Shown: piece after piece, positions 17,353 to 26,752 of the stretch
Layout: each line of letters begins with the position of its first letter
How positions within the stretch are numbered: position 1 is the first letter of the stretch
Assembly (NCBI RefSeq): GCF_001499735.1
Contig: NZ_LN848257.1
Span: 2,958,101 to 3,022,100 of the forward strand
Length of the DNA stretch: 64,000 bases
Direction of reading: 5' to 3'
Origin: Thiocapsa sp. KS1
GTDB lineage: Bacteria; Pseudomonadota; Gammaproteobacteria; Chromatiales; Chromatiaceae
The notes under the pieces: generated by a model
Told to the model about the DNA's origin: nothing
Seen by the model: the letters and a program-made list of their open reading frames with translations, nothing else
The model's database searches: none
Made by a program: the position numbers and the translations under genes

Positions 17353-19326
17353 ATGATCATCGTCGGCATCGATACCGGAGGGACCTTCACCGACCTGGTG
17401 CTCTGGCGCGACGGCTCGGTAAGAACGCATAAGGTCATCTCGACACCGGCTGCGCCCGAACAGGCGATCCTTCAGGGAATCGCCGAGCTGGGTCTGGATC
17501 CGGCCGGGTTGTACATCATCCACGGGAGCACCGTCGCGACCAACGCCGTCCTCGAGGGCAAGGGCGTCCGAACACTCTATGTCGCCAATCGCGGACTCGG
17601 CGATCTCTTGACCATCGGTCGCCAGGCGCGACCGGATCTCTACGACCTCCAGCCGCCGGCACGGCTTCCGCCGGTTCCGCCCGAGCTCTGTGTCGAGACC
17701 GGCGGACGTCTCGGCGCCGACGGCGATTGGGTCGAACCCCTGACCGCCGCCGACCTGGACGCGCTCAAGACGACGGTCATGCGGCTCGCCCCGGAGTCGG
17801 TCGCGATCAATCTGCTCTTCTCCTATCTCGACGACAGTGCCGAGCGCGCCTTGGAGAACGCGATGCCCGAGGGCCTGTTCGTCGCGCGCTCCTCCGAGGT
17901 CATGCCGCTCGTCGGAGAGTACGAGCGCGGGATCGCCACCTGGATCAACGCGCGCATCGGACCCATCGTCGCCAGCTATATCGGCCGCCTTGCCGACGGT
18001 CTGCCGGGGGCACGGGTCTCGGTGATGCAAAGCAGCGGAGAGGCGGTGACGGCGAGTCAGGCCGCACGACACACCGCGCGCCTGCTGCTTTCGGGTCCGG
18101 CCGGTGGACTCGCCGGAGCGGCCTTCGCCGCGGAGCACGCGGGTTGCCCGCGGCTGCTGACCTTCGACATGGGCGGGACATCCACCGACGTCGCCGTGGT
18201 CGACGGCGAGCCGCGACTCACCACCGACGGGCGGATTGCCGGCTTCCCAGTCACACTGCCCATGGTCGACATGCACACCATCGGGGCTGGCGGCGGATCG
18301 ATCGCGCGACTGGATGCCGGCGGCATGCTCCTGGTCGGACCCGAGTCCGCCGGGGCGGATCCCGGACCGGCCTGTTATGACCGCGGCGGACGCGAGGCGA
18401 CCGTGACCGACGCCAACCTGGTGCTCGGACGGCTCGATCCGAACGGATTTCTCGGCGGGCGCATGCGGTTGAACCCGGACGCCGCCCGCGCGGCACTCGC
18501 TCGACTCGCGCACCCCATGGGCCTCTCGATCGAGGAGGCCGCGCTGGGCGTGATCCGTCTGGCCGACGAGCACATGGCGCGTGCCCTACGGGTGATCTCG
18601 GTGCAGCGCGGCCTGGATCCGCGCGACTTCATCCTGACCTCGTTCGGCGGTGCCGGCGGTCTGCATGTCTGCGCCTTGGCCGAGGCGTTGGGCATGACCC
18701 GCGCCATGGTTCCGGTGCATGCCGGTGTCCTATCCGCTCTCGGGATGGTGATAACCCCGGCCGGGCGGACCCTGACTCGAACGCGCCTCGGGCTGCTCGC
18801 CGAGGCCGGCGATGCCGAAATCGAGGCGGCGCTTGTCGCGCTCGCCGAGTCCGGGATCGCCGAGCTGGAGCAGGAAGGTGTGGTCCGCGCAGACCTGCGT
18901 ATCGAGCGCTCGCTCGATCTGCGCTACCGCGGCCAATCCCATACGCTCAATCTGCCCTGGGATGGTGTCGCGGACACCATCGCCGGGTTTCACGCGCAGC
19001 ACCGGGATCGCTACGGCCACCGGCTCGATCTGCCGGTCGAGCTGGTCAATCTGCGGGTGCGCGTACGTGGTCCTATCCCGAAACGTGCTCTGCCGCCGAT
19101 CGGCGCGTCCGGCCGACGGAGTCCGACGGGAAGCTCCACCGCCTATGGCTGTCCGACGCCGGTCACCTGCTGGACCCGCGAGGACCTCGGACAAGGGCAC
19201 GAGCTGCTCGGCCCGGCGATCATCGCAGACGCACTGGCCACCACCTGGCTCGCCCCCGGCTGGCGGGCCGATCTGGACGCGGTCGGGAACCTGATGCTAC
19301 AAAGAACGGTCGCAATAAAACCCTAG
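17353..19326 (+). CDS. Hydantoinase/oxoprolinase family protein (HyuA-like)
   Basis: A 657-residue protein of the HyuA family (ATP-dependent ring opening of 5-oxoproline or hydantoins; the acetone carboxylase beta subunit is related). GIDTGGTFTDLVLW at the N-terminus and FDMGGTSTDVAVVDG in the middle are the two ASKHA-type nucleotide-binding motifs, and HGSTVATNAVLEGKG is also conserved. The usual HyuB partner is absent here, so the substrate is unknown. The start at 17353 (MIIVGID) fits the family better than 17326. Confidence 0.9.
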   Translation: MIIVGIDTGGTFTDLVLWRDGSVRTHKVISTPAAPEQAILQGIAELGLDPAGLYIIHGSTVATNAVLEGKGVRTLYVANRGLGDLLTIGRQARPDLYDLQPPARLPPVPPELCVETGGRLGADGDWVEPLTAADLDALKTTVMRLAPESVAINLLFSYLDDSAERALENAMPEGLFVARSSEVMPLVGEYERGIATWINARIGPIVASYIGRLADGLPGARVSVMQSSGEAVTASQAARHTARLLLSGPAGGLAGAAFAAEHAGCPRLLTFDMGGTSTDVAVVDGEPRLTTDGRIAGFPVTLPMVDMHTIGAGGGSIARLDAGGMLLVGPESAGADPGPACYDRGGREATVTDANLVLGRLDPNGFLGGRMRLNPDAARAALARLAHPMGLSIEEAALGVIRLADEHMARALRVISVQRGLDPRDFILTSFGGAGGLHVCALAEALGMTRAMVPVHAGVLSALGMVITPAGRTLTRTRLGLLAEAGDAEIEAALVALAESGIAELEQEGVVRADLRIERSLDLRYRGQSHTLNLPWDGVADTIAGFHAQHRDRYGHRLDLPVELVNLRVRVRGPIPKRALPPIGASGRRSPTGSSTAYGCPTPVTCWTREDLGQGHELLGPAIIADALATTWLAPGWRADLDAVGNLMLQRTVAIKP

Positions 19327-19404
19327 TCGGACAACGGCAAAGGGACGGATCGCCGCCCGGCCACGCTGGGACCGGCATGCCACCACCACTCCTTCAGGAC
19401 ATCC

Positions 19405-20592
19405 ATGACGCCCTACGGATTGCTCGACGTCGACATCCTGTCCGCCGTGCTCATCACGCTCGGCATGACCCATATCACCATCGTCGCCGTGACGGTCTAT
19501 CTGCACCGTGCACAAGCGCATCGGGCGCTCGACCTGCATCCGGCGGTCTCGCACTTCTTTCGATTCTGGCTCTGGCTCACGACCGGGATGGTGACCAAGG
19601 AGTGGGTCGGGGTCCATCGGCGTCATCACGCCAAGTGCGAGACCGTCGAGGATCCGCATAGCCCGCAGATCTTGGGTCTGCGCAAGGTCTTGGGCGAGGG
19701 CGCGGAGCTGTACGCACAAGCCGCGAGCGATCGTGCGGCCGTCGAGCGCTACGGCCAAGGCACGCCGGACGACTGGATCGAGCGTCGGCTTTACAGCCGC
19801 TTTTCCTGGCATGGTCTGGCGCTCATGCTGATCCTGGATCTCGTCCTCTTCGGCGTCTACGGCATCGTGATGTGGGCCGTTCAGATGCTTTGGATCCCCA
19901 TCTTCGCCGCCGGTGTCATCAACGGCGTCGGCCACTACTTCGGCTATCGCAACTTCGAGCCGTCGGATGCCTCCACCAACATCGTCCCCTGGGGCATCCT
20001 GATCGGCGGCGAGGAGCTTCACAATAACCATCACGCCTTCCCCAGCTCTGCACGCCTTTCGTCGAAGTGGTGGGAGTTCGATATCGGCTGGATGTATATC
20101 CGCACCCTCGCGGCACTGCGGCTGGCGAAGGTCCGCCGGGTCGCACCCAACCCGCAGGTGGTCGCGGGCAAATCGCAACTGGATCTCGAAACCCTGCGTG
20201 CGGTGATCACGAGCCGAATGCACGTCTTTGCGCGCTACGGGAAAGAGGTGATGGTCCCGGTCTCGCGCGAGGAGCTCTGTCGCGACGCGGAGCACTGCAA
20301 ACGCTTGGTCAGGCATGCGCGAAGACTGCTTCTGACCGAGGGCCAACGACTCGACGTCGCCGCACGCAGCAGCTTGGAGCAGATCCTGGCCAAGAGCCAG
20401 ACGCTCGCCACCGTCTATCAGTTTCGGGAGCGTCTGCAGGAGATCTGGGACCGCAAAGCGCCCAGCCAGGATGCCTTGCTGAACGCACTTCAGGATTGGT
20501 GCCAGCAGGCCGAGGCGACGGGGATTCAGGCGTTGGAGCGGTTCTCAAGGAACCTGCGCGGATTTGCACTGACGCCGACGCGCGCTCGGTAA
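19405..20592 (+). CDS. Fatty acid (acyl-CoA type) desaturase
   Basis: A 395-residue integral membrane di-iron desaturase. Three histidine boxes are visible: HRAQAHR (about residue 34), HRRHH (about 72) and NNHHAF (about 213). Hydrophobic segments lie around them, and a helical C-terminal region of about 130 residues follows. It probably introduces a double bond (delta-9 type) in acyl chains of membrane lipids; the exact substrate cannot be read from sequence. AGGA lies about 7 nt before the ATG. A strong terminator follows. Confidence 0.9.
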   Translation: MTPYGLLDVDILSAVLITLGMTHITIVAVTVYLHRAQAHRALDLHPAVSHFFRFWLWLTTGMVTKEWVGVHRRHHAKCETVEDPHSPQILGLRKVLGEGAELYAQAASDRAAVERYGQGTPDDWIERRLYSRFSWHGLALMLILDLVLFGVYGIVMWAVQMLWIPIFAAGVINGVGHYFGYRNFEPSDASTNIVPWGILIGGEELHNNHHAFPSSARLSSKWWEFDIGWMYIRTLAALRLAKVRRVAPNPQVVAGKSQLDLETLRAVITSRMHVFARYGKEVMVPVSREELCRDAEHCKRLVRHARRLLLTEGQRLDVAARSSLEQILAKSQTLATVYQFRERLQEIWDRKAPSQDALLNALQDWCQQAEATGIQALERFSRNLRGFALTPTRAR

Positions 20593-20620
20593 GCCGTGGA
20601 AATCGTCGCGTAACGGATGT

Positions 20621-20655
20621 CGGTCGGGCCCCGCACGCGGAGGCCCGACCGTTTT
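20621..20655. terminator. Rho-independent terminator
   Basis: Perfect 10-bp stem CGGTCGGGCC (20621-20630) and GGCCCGACCG (20642-20651) with an 11-nt loop, followed by TTTT. It sits between the convergent desaturase and mlaC genes and mainly serves the plus-strand desaturase. Confidence 0.88.
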
Positions 20656-20686
20656 GACCCGCACACTCGCGAGACGCCGCGACAAG

Positions 20687-21313
20687 TCAACGCCGCGTGT
20701 CGTTCCGCGCGATCAGCTCCTCCAACAACCCGTCGAGGCCGCGACGCTGCGCCACCGACGTGAACTGATTCCGATACGAGGCCAGCAGGCTGATCTCCTG
20801 AACCGCGACATCGTAGGCCCGCCATCGTCCGTCGCTGTAGGCCATCCGATAGTCCACCCGCACGGGCTGCCCGCCCGGCTGTTGGATCTCGGTGCGAACG
20901 ACCGTGCGCGTGGCGCCGGGCTCCAACTGCATAGGGAGGAAGCGGATATCCCAGGAGCTGAGCGCATCGAGCGCGGAGGCGTAGGTCTGGATCAAGAGCC
21001 GCTGAAACTCCGCTTGGAACACCCGGCGCTGCTCCGGCGTCGCATCCCGCCAATAGGGCCCGAGCGCCAAGGCCGAGACACGCGGAACATCCACATGCGG
21101 CAGGAACAGCTCGTCGACCAGACGATGGACATAGCCGGGGTCGGTCTTGAGCAGGTTCCGATCCTCGCGCAGCACCCGCATCAGGCCGTCCGAGACCTGC
21201 TGGATGATGCGTTGCGGCTCGTTCAGCCCGCTGTACGCCGTCGCCGGGAAGAGCACTGCGCATTTGAGCAAAAGAAGCGTCGCCCATAGGGCGCGATAGT
21301 TCACGGGGATCAT
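20687..21313 (-). CDS. MlaC-family phospholipid-binding periplasmic protein
   Basis: A 208-residue exported protein with an N-terminal hydrophobic signal segment (about residues 9-27). The MlaC/Ttg2D fold is indicated by the pattern VDELFLPHVDVPRVSALALG, WRDATPEQRRVFQAEF, RTEIQQPGGQPVRVDYRM and DVAVQEISLLASYRNQF. MlaC shuttles phospholipids between the outer membrane and the MlaFEDB transporter. None of mlaA, B, D, E or F is adjacent, so this is an orphan copy or one separated from its operon. Confidence 0.88.
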   Translation of the reverse strand: MIPVNYRALWATLLLLKCAVLFPATAYSGLNEPQRIIQQVSDGLMRVLREDRNLLKTDPGYVHRLVDELFLPHVDVPRVSALALGPYWRDATPEQRRVFQAEFQRLLIQTYASALDALSSWDIRFLPMQLEPGATRTVVRTEIQQPGGQPVRVDYRMAYSDGRWRAYDVAVQEISLLASYRNQFTSVAQRRGLDGLLEELIARNDTRR

Positions 21314-21434
21314 GGGTCACTATCCGATCCGGTTGCCCGGTTTCCTGTAAGGGTATACTTCGACACCGCGTCCGGCGAAGGGGTTTCATGACCATCCGCC
21401 GACATTCGAACCAAACGGTGTGCAGGAGAAACAC

Positions 21435-21860
21435 ATGACGCCCAGCCAGCTCAGCCAGGCCGATCTGAAGGACTTCTTTCTCAAGGATCGCTTCGCCGCA
21501 CACGTCGGCATCGAGCTTTTGGAGCTGGCGCCGGGCCGGGCCAAGGCCAAGCTTGAGATTCATGACCACCACCGCAACGCCGTCGGCGTCGTCCACGGCG
21601 CGGCCATCTTCAGCCTGGCCGATCTGGTCTTCGCCGTCGCCTCCAACTCGCACGGCACGGTCGCGCTCGGGATCAACGTTTCCATCTCCTACATGACGGC
21701 CGCCCGCGGCGGAACACTCGTCGCCGAGGCCGAAGAGGTCTCGATCAACCCCAAGCTCGCCACCTATCTGATCCGCATCCGCGACGACGACCAGACCCTG
21801 ATCGCGCTCTTTCAGGGGACGGTGTATCGGAAACGCGAGGCGTTGCCGGTAACGGAGTAA
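21435..21860 (+). CDS. PaaI-family hotdog-fold thioesterase
   Basis: A 141-residue hotdog thioesterase. NAVGVVHGAAIFSLADLVFA contains the conserved HG and Asp of the PaaI active site. It probably hydrolyses acyl- or aryl-CoA thioesters; no pathway genes adjoin. The ATG at 21435 has AGGAG 7 nt upstream, which decides it over the ATG at 21420. It is convergent with urtE. Confidence 0.9.
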   Translation: MTPSQLSQADLKDFFLKDRFAAHVGIELLELAPGRAKAKLEIHDHHRNAVGVVHGAAIFSLADLVFAVASNSHGTVALGINVSISYMTAARGGTLVAEAEEVSINPKLATYLIRIRDDDQTLIALFQGTVYRKREALPVTE

Positions 21861-21942
21861 CTGCCTGCACGGCATTAGACCGGCCGGTAGGACGGACGAA
21901 CGAGAGCGAAGTCCACCGAGCCCAGCGCCGGCGCCGAAGGAC

Positions 21943-22638
21943 TCACACCGTCAGATATTGCTTCACGAGATCCTCGGTCAGATCGGGCATCGCCCCGCTC
22001 GCCATCAGCCGTCCGCGGTCGAGGATGATGAAACGATCGGCGACGCGGCGCGCGAAGGGGAGCTTCTGCTCGACCAGGATGACGGTGAGGTTCAGGTCGG
22101 TCATGAGACGGCGGATGATGTCGCCGATCTCCTGGACGATGTTGGGCTGGATGCCTTCGGTGGGCTCGTCGAGGATGAGGAGCTTGGGATCGATGACCAG
22201 GGCGCGGCCGATGGCCAACTGTTGTTGCTGACCGCCGGAGAGGTCGCCGCCGCGTCGCCCGAGCATCTCTTTGAGCACCGGGAAGAGCTCGAAGATGTAG
22301 CCCGGGATCTGTTTGGCGCGATCGGGCCGCGCGGCGAGGCCGATGCGCAGGTTCTCCTCGACGCTCAGCAGCGGGAAGATCTGCCGGCCTTGCGGGACAT
22401 ACCCGATACCGAGCGGTGCTCGGCGCTCGGCGGTGAGTCGGGCGAGATCCTGGCCCTGATAGCTCAGGGAGCCCGAGCGTAAAGGCAGTAACCCCATGAT
22501 GCATTGCATCAGTGTGGTTTTACCGACCCCGTTGCGACCCATGACGCAGGTGCACTGACCCTGCGGGATCTCGACATCAAGGTCCCAGAGTGTGTGGCTC
22601 TCGCCGTAGAACTGATTGAGTCCCGAAATCTGAAGCAT
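21943..22638 (-). CDS. urtE: Urea ABC transporter ATPase UrtE
   Basis: A 231-residue ABC ATPase of the LivF-like group. Walker A GRNGVGKTT, signature LSGGQQQQLA and Walker B LLILDEP are intact. MLQISGLNQFYGESHTLWD is the typical UrtE N-terminus. It energises urea import with UrtD. Its start codon (22638) is the first base of element E, and no convincing Shine-Dalgarno is seen upstream, because the arm occupies that place. It is the last gene of the minus-strand urt operon. Confidence 0.96.
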   Translation of the reverse strand: MLQISGLNQFYGESHTLWDLDVEIPQGQCTCVMGRNGVGKTTLMQCIMGLLPLRSGSLSYQGQDLARLTAERRAPLGIGYVPQGRQIFPLLSVEENLRIGLAARPDRAKQIPGYIFELFPVLKEMLGRRGGDLSGGQQQQLAIGRALVIDPKLLILDEPTEGIQPNIVQEIGDIIRRLMTDLNLTVILVEQKLPFARRVADRFIILDRGRLMASGAMPDLTEDLVKQYLTV

Positions 22639-22722
22639 TGAATCGCGTCCGAGGTGTGAATCGATGTCGTCATGTGGCGCCGCGTCGACGCCCCGAAAAA
22701 CCTCGGAGTCGACGCGATTCAA
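22638..22722. repeat. 87-bp-class intergenic element, copy E
   Basis: Perfect 12-bp inverted repeat: TTGAATCGCGTC at 22638-22649 and GACGCGATTCAA at 22711-22722, total 85 bp. The left arm begins at the urtE start codon. An AT-rich spacer (22723-22744, starting GATAAAAA) separates it from copy F. Confidence 0.8.
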
Positions 22723-22744
22723 GATAAAAATAAAGGAAAAATTC

Positions 22745-22831
22745 CTAAAACGCGTCTCCCGCTGCGGTCTCTGGCTCATCGGCGGCTCGTCCCAAGCGAT
22801 TACATCGCATATTGCACGAGACGCGTTTTAG
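22745..22831. repeat. 87-bp-class intergenic element, copy F
   Basis: Perfect 14-bp inverted repeat: CTAAAACGCGTCTC at 22745-22758 and GAGACGCGTTTTAG at 22818-22831, total 87 bp. The right arm ends 6 bp from the urtD stop codon. Its interior shares a CCGCTGCG...CTGG stretch with copy G. Confidence 0.82.
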
Positions 22832-22837
22832 CCGGGC

Positions 22838-23668
22838 CTATTCCCCCAGATAGACCTCGACCACGCGCGGGTCGTTCTGGACCTCGTCCATGCTGCCTTC
22901 GGCGAGGACCGAGCCCTGATGCAGTACGGTGACACGCTTGGCGATGGAGCGGACGAAGTCCATGTCGTGCTCGACGACGACCACGGAGTGCTTGCCCTCC
23001 AACGAAAGCAGCAGCTCCGCGGTGCGATCCATCTCTTGGTGCGTCATGCCGGCGACTGGCTCGTCGACCAGCAGCAGATGCGGGTCCTGCATCAGGAGCA
23101 TGCCGATCTCGAGCCATTGTTTCTGGCCGTGCGAGAGTGCGCCGGCCTCGCGGCGGGTCTGCTCCTGGAGGCCGATGATGCCCAGGACCTCGTGGATACG
23201 GTCGCGTTGCTCCCCGCTGAGCTTAGCGAACAGGGTCGGGAAGACCCGTTTGTCTCCGGCCATCGCGAGCTCGAGGTTCTCGAAGACGCTGTGCGACTCG
23301 AAGACGGTCGGCTTCTGGAACTTGCGGCCGACGCCGAGCGCGGCGATCTCGGGCTCGGAGAGTCGCAGCAGATCGATGGTCCGCCCGAAATAGGCGCTGC
23401 CCGTATCGGGGCGGGTCTTGCCGGTGATGATGTCCATCATCGTCGTCTTGCCGGCACCGTTCGGACCGATCACGCAGCGCAGCTCGCCGGCGTTGACGTA
23501 GAAGTTCAGATTGTTAATCGCCTTGAAGCCGTCGAAGCTGACGCTGACGTCTTCCAGATAGAGGATCACGCCCTGGCTGACATCCAGGTCGACGTCCAGC
23601 ATGGAGTACATGAAGCTCCACTGCCGGTCCTTGCGCATGGACTCACGCAGTTGCTCGACCGCCTTCAT
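22838..23668 (-). CDS. urtD: Urea ABC transporter ATPase UrtD
   Basis: A 276-residue ABC ATPase of the LivG-like group. Walker A GPNGAGKTT, signature LSHGQKQWLE and Walker B LLLVDEP are present. The Q-K-W-E form of the signature region is typical of UrtD. The start ATG (23668) overlaps the urtC stop by 4 nt. The N-terminal 40 residues before ILYLEDVSVSF are an extension seen in some UrtD proteins. Confidence 0.95.
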   Translation of the reverse strand: MKAVEQLRESMRKDRQWSFMYSMLDVDLDVSQGVILYLEDVSVSFDGFKAINNLNFYVNAGELRCVIGPNGAGKTTMMDIITGKTRPDTGSAYFGRTIDLLRLSEPEIAALGVGRKFQKPTVFESHSVFENLELAMAGDKRVFPTLFAKLSGEQRDRIHEVLGIIGLQEQTRREAGALSHGQKQWLEIGMLLMQDPHLLLVDEPVAGMTHQEMDRTAELLLSLEGKHSVVVVEHDMDFVRSIAKRVTVLHQGSVLAEGSMDEVQNDPRVVEVYLGE

Positions 23669-24795
23669 GGCGAGACCTCCGGATGGGGTTCGGACGCGGA
23701 CCGCGAGCGTCGCCAGGTCCTGATCATGCCGACCAGACCGGCGATCCCCTTGGGCAGGAAGAGTGTGACGATGACGAAGAGCGCGCCCAGGGCGAAGAGC
23801 CATGCCTCGGGGAAGGCGCCGGTGAAATAGGTCTTGCCGTAGTTGACCAGGATGGCGCCGATGACGGCACCGTAGAGTGTGGCCCGACCGCCGATGGCCA
23901 CCCAGATCACCAGCTCGATCGAGTTGAGCGGCGAGAACTCGCCCGGATTGATGATGCCGACCTGCGGGACATAGAGGGCCCCGGCCACGCCGGCGAGCAT
24001 CGCCGAGAAGGTGAAGATGGCGAGCTTCACGCGGTCCACCCGGTATCCGATGAAGCGGGTGCGCGCCTCGGCGTCGCGGATCGCGACCGCCACACGCCCG
24101 AGCCGCGAGGTGACGATCCAGCGGCAGGCCAGATAGCCGAACGCCAGGGCACCCGCCGAGGCGAGGAAAAGCCCGATCCGGGTCGCGTCGCTCTTCAGAT
24201 CGAAGCCCAGGATGTCTTTGAAGTCGGTCAGGCCGTTGTTCCCGCCGAAGCCCATCTCGTTGCGGAAGAAGGCCAGCATCAGGGCATAGGTGAGCGCCTG
24301 AGTCATGATGGAGAGATAGACGCCGGTCACGCGCGAGCGGAATGCGAGATAGCCGAAGACGAAGGCGAGCGCGCCCGGTACCAGGATGGCCATGAGCGCG
24401 GCGAACCAGAAGAGGTCGAAGCCGTGCCAGAACCAGGGCAGCTCCGACCAGTTCAGAAACACCATGAAATCGGGCAGCACCGGGTGACCGTAGACGCCGC
24501 GATCGCCGATCTGACGCATCAGATACATGCCCATCGCATAGCCGCCGAGACCGAAAAAGGCGGCATGGCCTAAGCTCAGGATGCCTAGATAGCCCCACAC
24601 CAGATCCACCGCGACGGCGAGCAGCGCATAGGTGAGATACTTGCCGAGCAGGGTCACCGTGTAGGTGGAGACATGCCAGGGGCTGGACTCGGGCACCACC
24701 AGATTCAGGATCGGCACCACGACCGCGACGACCAGCAGGACGGCCAGCATCGCCTGCCCGCCTTTGTCGCCTTTCATGACACTGTCCAAACCCAT
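23665..24795 (-). CDS. urtC: Urea ABC transporter permease UrtC
   Basis: A 376-residue LivM-like permease with about 10 transmembrane helices. VWGYLGILSLGHAAFFGLGGYAMGMYLMRQIG is characteristic of UrtC, here followed by a long periplasmic loop and FLPKGIAGLVG at the C-terminal end. It forms the transmembrane channel with UrtB. An alternative start 18 nt downstream (MKGDKGG) is possible. Confidence 0.95.
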   Translation of the reverse strand: MGLDSVMKGDKGGQAMLAVLLVVAVVVPILNLVVPESSPWHVSTYTVTLLGKYLTYALLAVAVDLVWGYLGILSLGHAAFFGLGGYAMGMYLMRQIGDRGVYGHPVLPDFMVFLNWSELPWFWHGFDLFWFAALMAILVPGALAFVFGYLAFRSRVTGVYLSIMTQALTYALMLAFFRNEMGFGGNNGLTDFKDILGFDLKSDATRIGLFLASAGALAFGYLACRWIVTSRLGRVAVAIRDAEARTRFIGYRVDRVKLAIFTFSAMLAGVAGALYVPQVGIINPGEFSPLNSIELVIWVAIGGRATLYGAVIGAILVNYGKTYFTGAFPEAWLFALGALFVIVTLFLPKGIAGLVGMIRTWRRSRSASEPHPEVSP

Positions 24796-24827
24796 ACGCG
24801 TCTCTCCGAAACCTCGAAATCCTGACT

Positions 24828-24958
24828 GTAGGTCGGGTTAGCGCAGCGTAACCCGACATTCGGCGCTGCGGTCAACCGCCGCCGCTGTCGGGTTACTGCG
24901 CGCATCGACATCGGCGTGAATCATCGAGACCCGTGCCGGCGCGCCTAACCCGACCTAC
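24828..24958. repeat. REP-like inverted repeat (GTAGGTCGGGTTAG ends)
   Basis: A 131-bp element with perfect 14-bp inverted ends: GTAGGTCGGGTTAG at 24828-24841 and CTAACCCGACCTAC at 24945-24958. Each end carries a smaller hairpin-forming GTCGGGTTA/TAACCCGAC. Sequences of this kind are widespread in proteobacterial intergenic regions. It fills the urtB-urtC gap. Confidence 0.8.
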
Positions 24959-24962
24959 TCGT

Positions 24963-26600
24963 CTACCCGTCCGCGGCGCGTCCGCGTTGCGGGAAGAGCC
25001 CGCGCGGGCGCTTCTGAATGAAGAGGATGATGAAGACCAGCACCAGGATCTTCGCGAGCACCGCGCCGGCCCAGGGCTCCATCAGCTTGTTCGCTACGCC
25101 CAGGGTTAGGCCGGCGACCAGCGTCCCCCACAGATTGCCGACCCCGCCGAAGACCACAACCATGAAGGAGTCGATGATGTAGGCCTGTCCCATGTTGGGA
25201 CCGACGTTGGTGAGCTGGGACAAGGCGACACCGGCCACCCCCGCCACCCCGGCGCCCAGGCCGAAGGTGAGTGCATCGACCCGCGCCGAGCGCACGCCCA
25301 TCGAGCGCGCCATCGCCCGATTCTGAGCGACCGCGCGCACCTGCAGCCCCAAGGCGGTGCGCTTGAGGATCAGCAGCAGGGCCACGAAGACCATCAAGGC
25401 GAAGATCAGGATATACAGCCGGTTGTAGGTCAGGGCGAGCGCCGGATTGATCTGAAGCGCACCGCTCATCCAGGACGGATTCTGCACCGCCACGTTCTGG
25501 GCCGATATGGTCGTGCGCACCAGTTGCTGAAGGATCAGGCTGATGCCGAAGGTCGCGAGCAGGGTTTCCAGCGGTCGGCCGTAAAGGAAGCGGATCACGG
25601 TGCGCTCGATCAGGATCCCCAGCAGCCCTGCGACCACGAAGGCCGCCGGGATGGCGACGAACAACGAGTAGTCCAAAAATCCCGGCATCGCCTGCTGGAC
25701 CAGATAGGTGGTATAGGCCCCGATCATGATCAGCTCGCCGTGGGCCATGTTGATGACGCCCATGACCCCGAAGGTGATCGCCAGACCGATGGCCGCGAGC
25801 ACCAGGACCGAGCCGAGACTGAGCCCGAAGAAGAGCGTCTCCGCCGCCGCGTTCAGCTTGAGCTTCTGCTCGATTGCAACGAGCGAACGCTCGGCGGCAG
25901 CACGCACCTCGGGGTCGGGCTCCTCGCTCAGTAGTTTGGTCAGGGCGTTGCGCGCGGCCGGATAGAGACTCCCCGAAAGCGCGTTCACGGCGACGAGCCG
26001 GGCGGCCGGGGCCTCGTCGCGCAGACTGGCCAGTGCCAGGCTCAGATCCAGGTAATCGCGCACGCGCTGATCGTCCTCGCGCCCGAGCTGCTCGCGGATC
26101 GCCTCGACGACGATCGGGTTGGCGTCGCCCAGCATCTGTTGCGCGGCCTTGAGGCGAATCGCCGGATCGGGACTCGCGAGCGTCAGGGCGGCAATCGCCG
26201 TGCGCAGTTGGTTGCGCATGCGGTTGTTGATCGTGATCTTTTTGACAGCACCGCGCTCGACCTCGCCGAGATCGCTGCCGTCGAGCGCGTCGGTGAGTCG
26301 GTATCCGCCGGGAGCCGGCGCGACCAGCACCGGGCGTCGATCCGACTCGCGGGCATAGAGGTTGCCGCCCAAAAGGGCTTCGAGGAGCGTCGCCGCGCGC
26401 GGGTCCCCGCCGGCGGCGATCACATCGACCGCGGCCTGCTTGACCTCGAACGAACGGTCGCTCAGGTCGATCAAGGCCGTATCGATCTCATCGGCCAGGC
26501 TGCTAAGCGGCAGCACGATCAAAATCAGGAGCGCATAAACGAGACCAAGACCGGCGTTGTGCGGGAATCGTCGCGATCGCTCTGTCGGGCTCATGGGCAT
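24963..26600 (-). CDS. urtB: Urea ABC transporter permease UrtB
   Basis: A 545-residue permease. It has an N-terminal signal sequence, a periplasmic helical repeat region of about 200 residues (VKQAAVDVIAAGGDPRAATLLEALLGG and similar), and a LivH-like membrane domain from about residue 250. Signatures are AIGLAITFGVMGVINMAHGEL and VFGGVGNLWGTLVAG. The long periplasmic part is normal for UrtB. The start was taken at MPMSPTER (26600); the second ATG at 26594 is equally possible. Confidence 0.94.
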   Translation of the reverse strand: MPMSPTERSRRFPHNAGLGLVYALLILIVLPLSSLADEIDTALIDLSDRSFEVKQAAVDVIAAGGDPRAATLLEALLGGNLYARESDRRPVLVAPAPGGYRLTDALDGSDLGEVERGAVKKITINNRMRNQLRTAIAALTLASPDPAIRLKAAQQMLGDANPIVVEAIREQLGREDDQRVRDYLDLSLALASLRDEAPAARLVAVNALSGSLYPAARNALTKLLSEEPDPEVRAAAERSLVAIEQKLKLNAAAETLFFGLSLGSVLVLAAIGLAITFGVMGVINMAHGELIMIGAYTTYLVQQAMPGFLDYSLFVAIPAAFVVAGLLGILIERTVIRFLYGRPLETLLATFGISLILQQLVRTTISAQNVAVQNPSWMSGALQINPALALTYNRLYILIFALMVFVALLLILKRTALGLQVRAVAQNRAMARSMGVRSARVDALTFGLGAGVAGVAGVALSQLTNVGPNMGQAYIIDSFMVVVFGGVGNLWGTLVAGLTLGVANKLMEPWAGAVLAKILVLVFIILFIQKRPRGLFPQRGRAADG

Positions 26601-26659
26601 CTCGATACTCGCTGCGGTCGGAGGCTGTCTGGAAACGCCCGTCCCAAAAACAAGACATG

Positions 26660-26746
26660 TGAACCGCGTCCACCGCTGCGCTCCTGGACTCGCACCAAGG
26701 CGAGCCCACATCTCCCGAGCGCAAAGACCCCGCCGGACGCGGTTCA
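26660..26746. repeat. 87-bp-class intergenic element, copy G
   Basis: Perfect 12-bp inverted repeat: TGAACCGCGTCC at 26660-26671 and GGACGCGGTTCA at 26735-26746, total 87 bp. The right arm ends 6 bp from the urtA stop codon. It lies in the urtA-urtB gap, so the urt operon carries three copies. Confidence 0.8.
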
Positions 26747-26752
26747 ACAACC

